Shown: positions 1 through 6,997, counted from the stretch's first letter. The stretch is 16,854 nucleotides of DNA from Marinobacter sp. (GCA_017643965.1 JAEPMM010000022.1:1-16854), one strand, 5' to 3'. The notes: a model not told the origin generated them from the letters alone. Translations and numbers: made by a program.

Positions 1-1722
1 ATGAAGGTCTCGGCAGGTCTGGCCGGCCTGCTGGTGATCTACACCTGGGTTGATCCCACGCGCGGCGCGCTGCTCGCCGGGCTGCTGGCCACGCTGGTTA
101 TCTTGCTGCTCATCGCCGTGGGGCTGGCAGGCCTCAAGGCCGGCGTCGCCATTGCCCGTTATTTCGTGTTGGCCTGGACCACCTTTGCTCTTGGGGCGTC
201 CCTGTATCTGCTGAACGTTTTTGACCTGTTGCCGGTGAACCTGGTCACCAACCATGCCATGCAAGTGGGCTCCGTCGCCGAGGTGTTGTTGCTGTCCTTC
301 GCACTGGCCCACCGCATCAAGGACGAACGGGCACGCAAACTGGCGGCCCTACGCAAACAACAGATGGCCGAGCGCCAGGTGCGGGATCTGGAAATGCTGT
401 CGCTGGAACAGGCCATGCATGATTCAACCACCCGGATGCCCAATGCCTCTCTGCTGAATCAGCAGCTACACACCATAATGCGGGAAAACAGGCGGGTCGC
501 GCTCACACTGGTCCATTACCCACAGATCAAGGACATTGCCTCCAGCATGGGCCACCGCTTGGCAGAGGAAATGTTCTGCCAGTTGATGAGCAAGCTCAAC
601 CATACGCTGGCGGGTCTGCACGGTGTGATCTGCCTCGAAAGCCGGCAGCGCGCCTACCTGGCCATTCCCGAATTCGGTTCTGCGGCGTTCCTGATGGACC
701 TGGCGCACATAGAAGGCCCGCTGGAGCCGTTCATCGAACAGGTGGTCGGGCATCACGAGATCTCGGTTCACGCTGTCAGGCTGCCGGTGTTCATGAACCT
801 GTGCTGCGGCGTGGCGGTCGCCCCGGAGCATGGTGACAGTGCCGAGATCCTGTACCAGCATGCGTCGGCAGCCCGGGACCGCAGTTCGTCAAGCAAGGTG
901 CCAGTGCAGGTCTACAACAACGAGATCTCCGATTTCGCACGGCGACGTCTGGATCTGGTGACCGCCCTGCCACCGGCAATCCGGGCCGGGGAACTGACAC
1001 TGCACCTGCAACCCCAAATGAGCAGCAGTGGTCACACGCTGGTGGGCGCGGAGATTCTGCTGCGCTGGCACAGCCCGCGTTTTGGCGCGGTGCCCGCCGG
1101 AGAGGTGATCGAGATCGCGGAGAATGCTGGCCTGATGGACCTGTTGTCCCGCTTCATCCTGCACCTGGCATGCAGAACCATGCAGACACTGCATGAACGG
1201 CAACTGGACATCACCTGCAGCATCAACCTGTCGGTTCAGAACCTCACCAACAGCCACTTTGTCTCTTTCGCCCTGACCGAAATCCGGGAGCACGACATTC
1301 CCATGAACCGGGTGATCTTCGAAGTGACAGAAACCGCCATGATGCACAATATGGACGCTGTGATCGGCTCGCTGCTGAAGATTGCCAACAGCGGATGCCG
1401 GATCGCCCTGGATGATTTTGGCACGGGTTACTCTTCGCTGGCGTATCTGAGCCGCCTGCCCATCCACGAGCTGAAGATTGATCGTTGTTTCATCAGCCAG
1501 ATTTGCTCCAACCAGAATGATCTGGGCATCGTCCAGAACACCCTGAAACTGGCGCGCAGTCTCAATCTGGAAACCGTGGCCGAGGGCGTGGAAGACGACA
1601 CCACCCGGGAGCTGCTCGGTCAGCTTGGCTGCAACCGGTTGCAGGGCTTCCTGTTTGCCCGGCCGATGCCACTGGACGCCTTCTGCGACTGGGCCAAGGC
1701 GCTTGACGGCTCGCCCTGCTGA
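1..1722 (+). CDS. 7TM-DISM / degenerate GGDEF / EAL c-di-GMP phosphodiesterase (5' partial)
   Basis: Probably hydrolyses cyclic di-GMP at the inner membrane. The reading frame is open from base 1, and the visible N-terminus (about residues 5-105) is only the last helices of a 7TM-DISM sensor region, ending in the typical segment around NHAMQVGSVAEVLLLSFALA, so the true start lies left of the window. A short coiled-coil linker (about 105-137) follows. Residues about 140-305 have the outline of a GGDEF domain but no GGDEF motif, so that half is probably not a cyclase. The EAL domain (about 325-565) keeps the expected catalytic set: E351 in EILLR, N409, E441 in FEVTE, D471/D472 in DDFGTGYSS, K492, E528 in AEGVE and Q548 in LQGF. 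It should therefore be active. The gene ends 6 bp from the oppositely oriented DUF3010 gene. Family call is strong; the signal sensed is unknown. Confidence 0.93.
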   Translation: MKVSAGLAGLLVIYTWVDPTRGALLAGLLATLVILLLIAVGLAGLKAGVAIARYFVLAWTTFALGASLYLLNVFDLLPVNLVTNHAMQVGSVAEVLLLSFALAHRIKDERARKLAALRKQQMAERQVRDLEMLSLEQAMHDSTTRMPNASLLNQQLHTIMRENRRVALTLVHYPQIKDIASSMGHRLAEEMFCQLMSKLNHTLAGLHGVICLESRQRAYLAIPEFGSAAFLMDLAHIEGPLEPFIEQVVGHHEISVHAVRLPVFMNLCCGVAVAPEHGDSAEILYQHASAARDRSSSSKVPVQVYNNEISDFARRRLDLVTALPPAIRAGELTLHLQPQMSSSGHTLVGAEILLRWHSPRFGAVPAGEVIEIAENAGLMDLLSRFILHLACRTMQTLHERQLDITCSINLSVQNLTNSHFVSFALTEIREHDIPMNRVIFEVTETAMMHNMDAVIGSLLKIANSGCRIALDDFGTGYSSLAYLSRLPIHELKIDRCFISQICSNQNDLGIVQNTLKLARSLNLETVAEGVEDDTTRELLGQLGCNRLQGFLFARPMPLDAFCDWAKALDGSPC

Positions 1723-1728
1723 CAACGG

Positions 1729-2160
1729 CTATTTCGCCATGTGCCCCACATAGGCTGCGGTAAAGGCGGTCTCCTGGAAAACCTTCAACCCGGTATCCGT
1801 AAACGGAATCGGCAGGGGATGGGCCGCCAGCGTGGACTTGATCAGCGCCGGCGGCAGCAGCCGGACATCCAGCCCGGGCTGCTCGAGCAGTTGAATGGCC
1901 GCTTCCAGCTTGAAGCTGATGGCACCGCCGGCAAACTTGCCCTTGGGCATCCGCTCCTTGATCGCCACTCCGGTTACCCCGTGCTCGGCCATCAAGGCCG
2001 CGAACGCTGCCTGGAACTGCTTCAGGTCCTGCCGGGTGTGATTTTTGCTCAGCGACAGTTTGCGCACCTTGCATTCCGGCAGGCTGAACTGCCCCTGATC
2101 GAGCTTCAGCAAACACACCACCGCATCGCTGCCGGTCAGTTCCACTCCGCAAATAATCAT
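1729..2160 (-). CDS. DUF3010 family protein
   Basis: A 143-residue protein that I recognise as DUF3010: the opening MIICGVELTGSDAVVCLL, the central block KERMPKGKFAGGAISFKLEA (about residues 67-86) and the tail QETAFTAAYVGHM are typical. It has no signal peptide or membrane helix, so it should be cytoplasmic. The biochemical function of the family is not known to me; the N-terminal strand pattern loosely resembles the RNase H-like/actin-like folds, which is only an impression. It is the last gene of a leftward run NADAR - SEC-C protein - DUF3010, 64 bp after the SEC-C gene. The ATG at 2160 has an AGAG-rich stretch upstream, made of two tandem 9-bp near-repeats (TCTCTTGAA/TCTCTTGAT on the plus strand, 2169-2186). 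Confidence 0.9.
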   Translation of the reverse strand: MIICGVELTGSDAVVCLLKLDQGQFSLPECKVRKLSLSKNHTRQDLKQFQAAFAALMAEHGVTGVAIKERMPKGKFAGGAISFKLEAAIQLLEQPGLDVRLLPPALIKSTLAAHPLPIPFTDTGLKVFQETAFTAAYVGHMAK

Positions 2161-2224
2161 GGCATCGCTCTCTTGAATCTCTTGATTCGCTTCAATCGTC
2201 TGGCTGGGCGCAGGCCGTGCTCAT

Positions 2225-2569
2225 TCAACCACAGCACTTCTTGAATTTCAGGCCGCTGCCGCAATTGCATGGATCATTGCGATCGGGGACTTTCGCCACC
2301 GTGACCGTCGGCCCCTTGTTAAGGATCGCAGTCAGTTCAGCAATGGATTCCACAGCGCCCTCACGGGCGTCCACGGTGATGTTCGCGTGCAGGCCGGCCT
2401 CGGCCACCTGAGCCGCAAGTTCCAGCTTGCGCGACTCACTGGTTACCCGCAGGGTCAGCGGAAACTTCCTGCTGCCACTCTTTTTGCTGGCGTTGGTCTG
2501 AAAGCCGCCGTAAGCGGTGTGGTGCTGGCGCGCGTCCTGCCGGCCCTTGAAGAAAAATTTGTCTGACAT
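2225..2569 (-). CDS. SEC-C/SWIM-type zinc-binding motif small protein
   Basis: A 114-residue cytoplasmic protein ending in a SEC-C zinc-binding motif, C101-N-C103-GSGLKFKKC112-C113, the same kind of zinc knuckle found at the C-terminus of SecA. The N-terminal part (MSDKFFFKGRQDARQHHTAY) and the whole layout match the small 'SWIM/SEC-C metal-binding motif protein' family of gammaproteobacteria. Residues about 36-95 look like a small alpha/beta domain. I place the start at the ATG at 2569 rather than nine codons upstream, because an AGGA Shine-Dalgarno sits 7 bases before it and because the family begins MSDKFFFKG. It lies 72 bp downstream of the NADAR gene and 64 bp upstream of DUF3010 on the same strand, so the three may share a transcript. 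Substrate or partner is unknown; the zinc motif suggests protein or nucleic-acid contact. Confidence 0.9.
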   Translation of the reverse strand: MSDKFFFKGRQDARQHHTAYGGFQTNASKKSGSRKFPLTLRVTSESRKLELAAQVAEAGLHANITVDAREGAVESIAELTAILNKGPTVTVAKVPDRNDPCNCGSGLKFKKCCG

Positions 2570-2641
2570 AGCGTAATCCTGGAGGTGAGATGACATGCCA
2601 GGACGCGCGTTACATCGCCGGCTGTCACTGGGCGAGACGTT

Positions 2642-3109
2642 TTAGCACGCTTCCAGCAACTTGTCCCGCACCTTCATCAACACTTCACCGTACCGGTTGT
2701 CACCGCGACGGTCCCGGCCACAGCCCCAGAAGTAATCGAAGTTGCTGTTCTCCACGATCTTCCTGTCGCCGGTATCGAGCAGTTCCTGCGCCAAATGCGG
2801 GTAGGTACAGCAGCGAGTGTACACAGCTCGCGTCATGATGGTTTCACGCACCCGCTTCCAGTCGGGCCGCAGGCTTTTATAGCGCTTGCGGCCAAGCTTT
2901 CTTGCCTGCATGGGCGTCACGGCCTTACGCACCTGTTCCTGGCGGATTTCATCGGTGAACTTCATGCCCTGAAAATAGTGCTCCACCGTGGGCCAGACCT
3001 TGCCTTCCAACTCAAAACTGAAGGCTGCATGGGTGCCCAGCGGATTGTCGGGATCGGCCCGCGAAATGTACAGATCGTTCTCGCCGCTGTCGGCCGGAAA
3101 AAGAGACAT
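2642..3109 (-). CDS. NADAR family protein (YbiA-like N-glycosidase)
   Basis: A 155-residue protein of the NADAR superfamily (NAD- and ADP-ribose-related; COG3236 type). The two family signatures are present: WPTVEHYFQGMKF at residues 39-51 and YFWGCGRDRRGDNRYGEVLM at 126-145, where W128-G-x-G131-x-D and the G-x-N-x-x-G segment line the active pocket. Members of the family act as N-glycosidases on riboflavin-pathway intermediates (YbiA type), and some remove ADP-ribose from guanine in DNA. Sequence alone does not tell which applies here. The protein is cytoplasmic and full length. The ATG at 3109 is preceded at 8 bases by a G-rich stretch. It is the first gene of the leftward group with the SEC-C protein and DUF3010. 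No DarT-type ADP-ribosyltransferase is visible nearby, which argues against a toxin-antitoxin pair, at least within this window. Confidence 0.92.
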   Translation of the reverse strand: MSLFPADSGENDLYISRADPDNPLGTHAAFSFELEGKVWPTVEHYFQGMKFTDEIRQEQVRKAVTPMQARKLGRKRYKSLRPDWKRVRETIMTRAVYTRCCTYPHLAQELLDTGDRKIVENSNFDYFWGCGRDRRGDNRYGEVLMKVRDKLLEAC

Positions 3110-3293
3110 GGATACAACCCCCCGGAGTAAAGATGAATTGGCGTTGGTGTTCAGGTGAATGGATTATCACTGAGCCTGAGCCAATGGTCACGTCAGCGCC
3201 GGCAACGCGCGGACTTTTCAGCAGATGAATCTTTTCCGTTTTTCTTACGTACCGTTTGTGTACAGTTATTGAAAATAAAAGGAAAGTTTCGTT

Positions 3294-3674
3294 ATGCGCA
3301 CTTTGTTCATCGCCCTGGCAGCCACCACTCTTGTCGGCTGCAGCGGCGGAAATAGCCAAACCCAGGAAGTTACCGCAACCGCCTACAACTCCGTCAACAG
3401 CCAGACCAAAGCCGGCGACCCGGCCCTGACCGCCTGGGGCGACACCCTCAAGCCCGGCATGAAAGCCATCGCGGTTTCCCGCGACCTGATCGAGGATGGA
3501 CTGACCCACGGTACCGAAGTGACTATCGAGGGCATGTCGGGTACTTACATCGTGCGCGACAAGATGAACAAGCGCTGGAAAGACAAGATCGACATCTACA
3601 TGGGGGTGGATGTCAAAGCGGCGAGGGAATGGGGCAAGCGCACGGTCACCATCTCCTGGAATGCGGCGGAGTAG
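3294..3674 (+). CDS. 3D-domain lipoprotein
   Basis: A 126-residue lipoprotein. The first 15 residues are a short signal peptide ending in a lipobox, L13-V-G-C16, with Ser at +2, which predicts sorting to the outer membrane. The mature part is a 3D domain (three conserved aspartates, double-psi beta-barrel fold as in MltA and RpfB-like enzymes): TATAYNS at 28-33, then aspartates D50 (AWGD), D89 (IVRD) and D100 (KIDIYMG). In related proteins this fold cleaves peptidoglycan glycan strands, so a cell-wall lytic or binding role is likely, not proven. The ATG is preceded by an AAGGAAA Shine-Dalgarno about 10 bases upstream. Its stop is 23 bp from the stop of the convergent J-domain gene. Confidence 0.88.
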   Translation: MRTLFIALAATTLVGCSGGNSQTQEVTATAYNSVNSQTKAGDPALTAWGDTLKPGMKAIAVSRDLIEDGLTHGTEVTIEGMSGTYIVRDKMNKRWKDKIDIYMGVDVKAAREWGKRTVTISWNAAE

Positions 3675-3697
3675 AAGGCGCGGTCCGTGCAGAACCA

Positions 3698-4450
3698 TCA
3701 GCCCAGAAGGCGTTCCTTGGCTTCGTTGACACGCGCTGCCAGATAGTTACTGCCGCCGCGATCCGGATGCATTTTCTGCATCATCCGGCGGTGGGCCTGA
3801 ATGATGTCCTCACGGCTGGCACCGGGTGCCAACCCGAGAATGTCGAGGGCCTCACTCTCAGTCAGGGGGCCGCCAGAACCGGCGGAACCACCGTCAGCGC
3901 CGCGTTCGTCTTCAGGCTCGTCGTCCACCCGCCAGGAATCTCCGAACCGCCGATCCAGATAGGTCTCCAGCAACCGCGCTGAATCGCCATCCTGCGCCCG
4001 GCAATAGTGCAGCAGCTCAATGAACTCCTTCTCGCTGAGCTCTGCCAGCTCTCGCCCCGCCATCGGCCCCTTGAGGATATTGCCACTCATGGTGCCAGAG
4101 TCATGATCCAGGGTCATATCCAGGATGTCGCTGGACACATGAGACTGGTTTCCGGAACTCGCTGTCGTGCCACCATGGCCCGCACCGCCTACTCGCCCCA
4201 TCAACAGCGAAGGCAGCACCCGACGCAACAGCGGATACAGGAACGCCAGCAACGCAAACACGAAGTGCAAGCGGCCGGTCAGGGCCAGCAGAACCACCAG
4301 CCCGGTGCCCGCCAGCAACGCCAGTTTGATGATTGCCGGCTTGCGCTGGCCTGGCGGCTGGCTGCGCAGCCATACCCAGGCAACAATCGACAGTCCAATC
4401 ACCAGTAGTGTCAGTGGCACTCGGATACCCCGGGCTGATCCGCCCAACAA
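3698..4450 (-). CDS. Membrane-anchored J-domain protein
   Basis: About 250 residues. Hydrophobic segments at about 11-28, 41-58 and 62-80 anchor the N-terminus. A middle section (about 108-175; conserved-looking LSEKEFIELLHYCRAQDGDS) is followed by an acidic, Gly-rich linker and a C-terminal J domain (about 197-250) with the essential HPD at 228-230. It should recruit and stimulate DnaK at the membrane. The order, membrane segment first and J domain last, is that of Pam18/Tim14 and DjlA types rather than DnaJ. The start is unsure: the first available codon after an in-frame TAG is TTG at 4450, with another TTG at 4447 and GTG at 4420, and none has a clear Shine-Dalgarno. It lies 38 bp downstream of the VWA gene on the same strand, so translation may depend on that gene. 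It converges on the 3D lipoprotein gene. Confidence 0.88.
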   Translation of the reverse strand: MLGGSARGIRVPLTLLVIGLSIVAWVWLRSQPPGQRKPAIIKLALLAGTGLVVLLALTGRLHFVFALLAFLYPLLRRVLPSLLMGRVGGAGHGGTTASSGNQSHVSSDILDMTLDHDSGTMSGNILKGPMAGRELAELSEKEFIELLHYCRAQDGDSARLLETYLDRRFGDSWRVDDEPEDERGADGGSAGSGGPLTESEALDILGLAPGASREDIIQAHRRMMQKMHPDRGGSNYLAARVNEAKERLLG

Positions 4451-4488
4451 TGAATTGATGTTTGTCTACTTTTAACCGCCCGCATGCG

Positions 4489-5184
4489 CTAACGGATTTG
4501 TCGGGTCAGTCGCTTCACTTCCTCGGAGCTGCGGCTGGAAAAATCCTCAAGCGCCTTGGCGCCTCCGGAAGCATAGACCGCCACCGCCGCCATAAGATCC
4601 CTGAGAACCTGCGGGCTATTGCGGTCAAAGGGCGCATAAGCGCCACCGGACAACTTGCTCACTTGTTTGAACACCGCCCGGGCATGGGCATCGTTGCCCT
4701 CATGAAACATGAATACCGGGGTTCGCAGCATGCCCAGCTCGCCTGCGGTGTGGCACAGATCGTCCACCGGTTCCTCGCAACAGTCGCCGATAAACACCAC
4801 GGCTTTCACCGCCTCGGCGCGGGTCTCCTTGACGGCGTGGGCCAGCACCCGGCTGATCTGGGTGCGACCACCGAGGCAGGACACCCCGTTCATCAGCGTC
4901 AGCAACTGACCGGTTTCCGTCACGAACCCTGTGGCCTTGAACTCGCCAAAGCCCCGGTAGTAACAAAGCTGAATGGCAAGGCCGCCCAGATCCCGGGTCG
5001 CCATAAACAGTTCACTTTGCAAATGACAGGCCTGATCCCAGGTGGCTTCGCGGCTGGCGGTGGCGTCCAGAGCGAAAATCAGCCGGCCCTGCCCGCCACC
5101 GTGCATGGGCAGCGTGCGAACCTGATGGATGAACTCGTCGATTGATTGCTTATCGGATCTGGGGCGTAGCTCTTTATCGGACAT
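4489..5184 (-). CDS. VWA domain protein
   Basis: A 231-residue protein that is almost entirely a von Willebrand factor A domain. The metal-ion-dependent adhesion site is visible: D40-A-T-A-S44 (the common form is DxSxS, here with Thr), T108 in GGRTQ, and D134 in FIGD. There is no signal peptide or TM helix, so it is cytoplasmic. Such intracellular VWA proteins usually hold Mg2+ and mediate protein-protein contacts, often with ATPases or chaperones. The ATG at 5184 has GAGG 4-5 bases upstream. The J-domain gene follows after 38 bp, so the pair is probably one operon, suggesting that the VWA protein marks a client for, or scaffolds, a DnaK reaction at the membrane. That link is inferred only from gene order. 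It is divergent from nirK across 250 bp. Confidence 0.88.
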   Translation of the reverse strand: MSDKELRPRSDKQSIDEFIHQVRTLPMHGGGQGRLIFALDATASREATWDQACHLQSELFMATRDLGGLAIQLCYYRGFGEFKATGFVTETGQLLTLMNGVSCLGGRTQISRVLAHAVKETRAEAVKAVVFIGDCCEEPVDDLCHTAGELGMLRTPVFMFHEGNDAHARAVFKQVSKLSGGAYAPFDRNSPQVLRDLMAAVAVYASGGAKALEDFSSRSSEEVKRLTRQIR

Positions 5185-5320
5185 AAGCCTCGGAAAACCG
5201 CCTGTGCTGCCAAACTGATACTACAATCCTAGGGTAAAGACATCCCAATTCACAGGTCGGAACGGCTCTGATGGCCAGAGTCCAAAGCCAGCCCAGCCAC
5301 CGATCCACAAGTGACAATTC

Positions 5321-5334
5321 TTGACGACCATCAA
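5321..5334 (+). promoter_or_regulatory. FNR/ANR-type box upstream of nirK
   Basis: TTGAC-GACC-ATCAA matches the FNR/ANR consensus TTGAT-N4-ATCAA at 9 of 10 defined positions. Its centre is at 5327.5, which is 41.5 bp before the transcription start predicted from the -10 hexamer. That is the classic class II activator position. It predicts induction of nirK under low oxygen, by ANR/FNR or an NNR/DNR-type regulator that reads the same site. Confidence 0.8.
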
Positions 5335-5356
5335 TATTGTCGGCCGCCGTTTCAAT

Positions 5357-5369
5357 TACAATTATTTCA
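5357..5369 (+). promoter_or_regulatory. nirK -10 hexamer and predicted transcription start
   Basis: TACAAT at 5357-5362 matches TATAAT at 5 of 6 positions. With the start at A5369 it occupies -12 to -7, and the FNR box is then centred at -41.5. There is no good -35 element apart from the FNR box, as expected for an activator-dependent promoter. The predicted 5' leader is 66 nt long. Confidence 0.7.
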
Positions 5370-5370
5370 T

Positions 5371-5392
5371 ATCAATGTTTGTAAGCATTGAT
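5371..5392 (+). repeat. Inverted repeat at the 5' end of the nirK transcript
   Basis: ATCAATG (5371-5377) and CATTGAT (5386-5392) form a perfect 7-bp inverted repeat with an 8-nt spacer, TTTGTAAG. In RNA it would fold at the extreme 5' end of the predicted nirK message. In DNA it spans about +3 to +24, where a repressor such as NsrR could bind. The spacing is shorter than the usual NsrR site, so the assignment is open. Confidence 0.55.
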
Positions 5393-5415
5393 GACTCCCG
5401 CTTTTTGCGGGTCAT
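5391..5415 (+). other. Stem-loop in the nirK 5' leader
   Basis: ATGAC + CCGC pairs with GCGG + GTCAT around a TTTTT loop, with a 2-nt bulge. It ends 6 bases before the Shine-Dalgarno (GGGGAG, about 5422-5427). It shares bases 5391-5392 with the preceding inverted repeat, so the two stems cannot both form completely. There is no U-tract after it, so it is not a standard terminator; mRNA stabilisation or translation control is more likely. Confidence 0.55.
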
Positions 5416-5434
5416 CGAAACGGGGAGACACACT

Positions 5435-6820
5435 ATGAAGGCCTTCTTTCTGATTGCTTTTCTGTGCGGAATGGTGGGGCTGGGCGCGCCCGCGCTGGCA
5501 GAGCACCCACAGAGCAGCTCCGAAGTTAAATACATTCCTGATATTACTTTTACCCTACGAACCGACATCGCAGACGGCAAACTGGTGTATGTCAGCGAGG
5601 CCGGCCCCACCAAAGGTCAGATCAACCCGGACCTGAGCGTGCCCGAGGGCGCGGTTGTGCAGATCAACGTGGTGAATGGCGACGGGGCGATTCACGACCT
5701 GGCCGTACCCGGGTTCCACGCAAAATCCGATGAAATTTCCGGCAAGGGCTCGGCCACCGCCATCGTGTTCAAGGCCAACGAAAGCGGCACCTTCGAGTAT
5801 CTGTGCACGCTACCGGGACACAAAGCCGCCGGCATGTTCGGCAAGCTCATTGTTGGTGATCCTCAGGCACAGGCCGAAGCCCAGGAACGCGACCTTTCCA
5901 AGGATCCACACGAAGTCGGCGACCCCGTGGGCAAACGCGGTCCGAAGAATGTCACCGTCGATCTTGAGACAACGGAAGTGGTCGGTCGCCTGGCCGACGG
6001 CAGCAGCTACAAGTTCTGGACCTTCAACAACACCGTCCCCGGCCCGATGATTCGCGTGCGCGTCGGCGACACCGTGACCGTGAATATGAAAAACGCCGAC
6101 GAGAGCGCCCACATTCACTCGGTGGATTTCCATGCGGTGACCGGCCCCGGCGGCGGTGCTGCGGTTACCCAGGCGGCGCCCGGCCAAATCAAGAGCTTCA
6201 GCTTCAAGGCCCTGAATCCCGGCCTGTACGTTTACCACTGCGCCACGCCCATGGTGGCCCAGCACATCACCAACGGCATGTACGGCATGATTCTGGTGGA
6301 GCCGGAGGGTGGCCTCTCCGAGGTGGATCGCGAGTTCTACGTTATGCAGGGCGAGCTCTACACCGCGCAGCGTCACGGCTCATCGGGCCTGCAGGAATTC
6401 TCCCTCAACAAGATGCTCGACGAACGCCCGAAGCACATGATGTTCAACGGTGCCATGGACGCCCTGACCGCCACCCACCAGATGGAAGCCGAGACCGGCG
6501 ACAATGTCCGCATTTTCTTCGGCGTGGGCGGCCCCAACCTGGTCTCCAGCTTCCACGTTATTGGTGAGATTTTTGACAAGGTTTACGACCAGGCATCCCT
6601 GACCAGCCCGCCACTCACCGATGTCCAGACCACTCTGGTTCCCCCGGGCGGCGCCACCATGGTTGAGTTTGTCACCGACTACCCTGGTAAATACATCCTG
6701 GTTGACCATGCGCTCTCACGCGCCGAAAAAGGGCTGGTTGGCATCCTGACGGTGAACGGCGAAGCCGACACCGACATTTTTGAGAGCGCCGAGGGGGTGG
6801 ACGAAAATTCAGGGCACTGA
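5435..6820 (+). CDS. nirK: Copper nitrite reductase with N-terminal cupredoxin domain
   Basis: Reduces nitrite to nitric oxide in the periplasm. The 461-residue protein has a Sec signal peptide (cleavage after ALA22). Residues about 30-141 are an extra cupredoxin domain with type 1 copper ligands H87, C124, H129 and M134. The nitrite reductase core follows (about 170-445). Its type 1 ligands are H228, C269, H277 and M282; its type 2 ligands are H233, H268 and H425; the catalytic pair is D231 and H374. The Cys-to-His loop (C269 to H277) is short, as in Neisseria AniA and unlike Alcaligenes NirK. N-terminal cupredoxin fusion is known from Hyphomicrobium denitrificans. The start is the ATG at 5435, with GGGGAG 7 bases before it. 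A longer frame reaches 5321 but would start inside the FNR box, upstream of the promoter. A terminator follows. No nirV or nor gene is in the window. Confidence 0.96.
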   Translation: MKAFFLIAFLCGMVGLGAPALAEHPQSSSEVKYIPDITFTLRTDIADGKLVYVSEAGPTKGQINPDLSVPEGAVVQINVVNGDGAIHDLAVPGFHAKSDEISGKGSATAIVFKANESGTFEYLCTLPGHKAAGMFGKLIVGDPQAQAEAQERDLSKDPHEVGDPVGKRGPKNVTVDLETTEVVGRLADGSSYKFWTFNNTVPGPMIRVRVGDTVTVNMKNADESAHIHSVDFHAVTGPGGGAAVTQAAPGQIKSFSFKALNPGLYVYHCATPMVAQHITNGMYGMILVEPEGGLSEVDREFYVMQGELYTAQRHGSSGLQEFSLNKMLDERPKHMMFNGAMDALTATHQMEAETGDNVRIFFGVGGPNLVSSFHVIGEIFDKVYDQASLTSPPLTDVQTTLVPPGGATMVEFVTDYPGKYILVDHALSRAEKGLVGILTVNGEADTDIFESAEGVDENSGH

Positions 6821-6862
6821 GCGCTGACTGCTGACCACTAACCCGCGGACCCCGCAACGACG

Positions 6863-6887
6863 AACCCCGGCACCAGCCGGGGTTTTT
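6863..6887 (+). terminator. Rho-independent terminator after nirK
   Basis: AACCCCGGC (6863-6871) pairs with GCCGGGGTT (6876-6884) around an ACCA loop, followed by TTTTTGCTTTT. It is a strong GC-rich stem plus T-run 43 bp after the nirK stop, so nirK is monocistronic and the GST needs its own promoter. Confidence 0.92.
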
Positions 6888-6997
6888 GCTTTTCTGACCC
6901 AAAAAGCGACGCAAATCACGGTGGCGGTGAACCAAAACGCCATTTGCGGCCTACACTGCTAACCTGCTCATTCTTTTGATGCGAACGGAGTTTCTGC

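Noticed and set aside
889..1725. 278-codon minus-strand ORF opposite the EAL gene
   Set aside because: It lies wholly antisense to a clear EAL domain; its sequence is Gln/His/Val/Gly-rich with no family resemblance, typical of a shadow frame in GC-rich DNA.
2642..3109. NADAR as the antitoxin of a toxin-antitoxin or defence pair
   Set aside because: No DarT-like or other toxin gene is adjacent; the neighbours are a SEC-C protein and a 3D lipoprotein.
3012..3698. 228-codon minus-strand ORF over the 3D lipoprotein
   Set aside because: Shadow of the lipoprotein and NADAR genes; no Shine-Dalgarno and no recognisable domain.
4462..5145. 227-codon plus-strand ORF over the VWA gene
   Set aside because: Antisense shadow; the VWA protein on the other strand has a full MIDAS motif.
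5321..5434. N-terminal extension of NirK from a TTG at 5321
   Set aside because: The first codon lies in the FNR box upstream of the predicted transcript start, while ATG 5435 has a good Shine-Dalgarno and a proper signal peptide.
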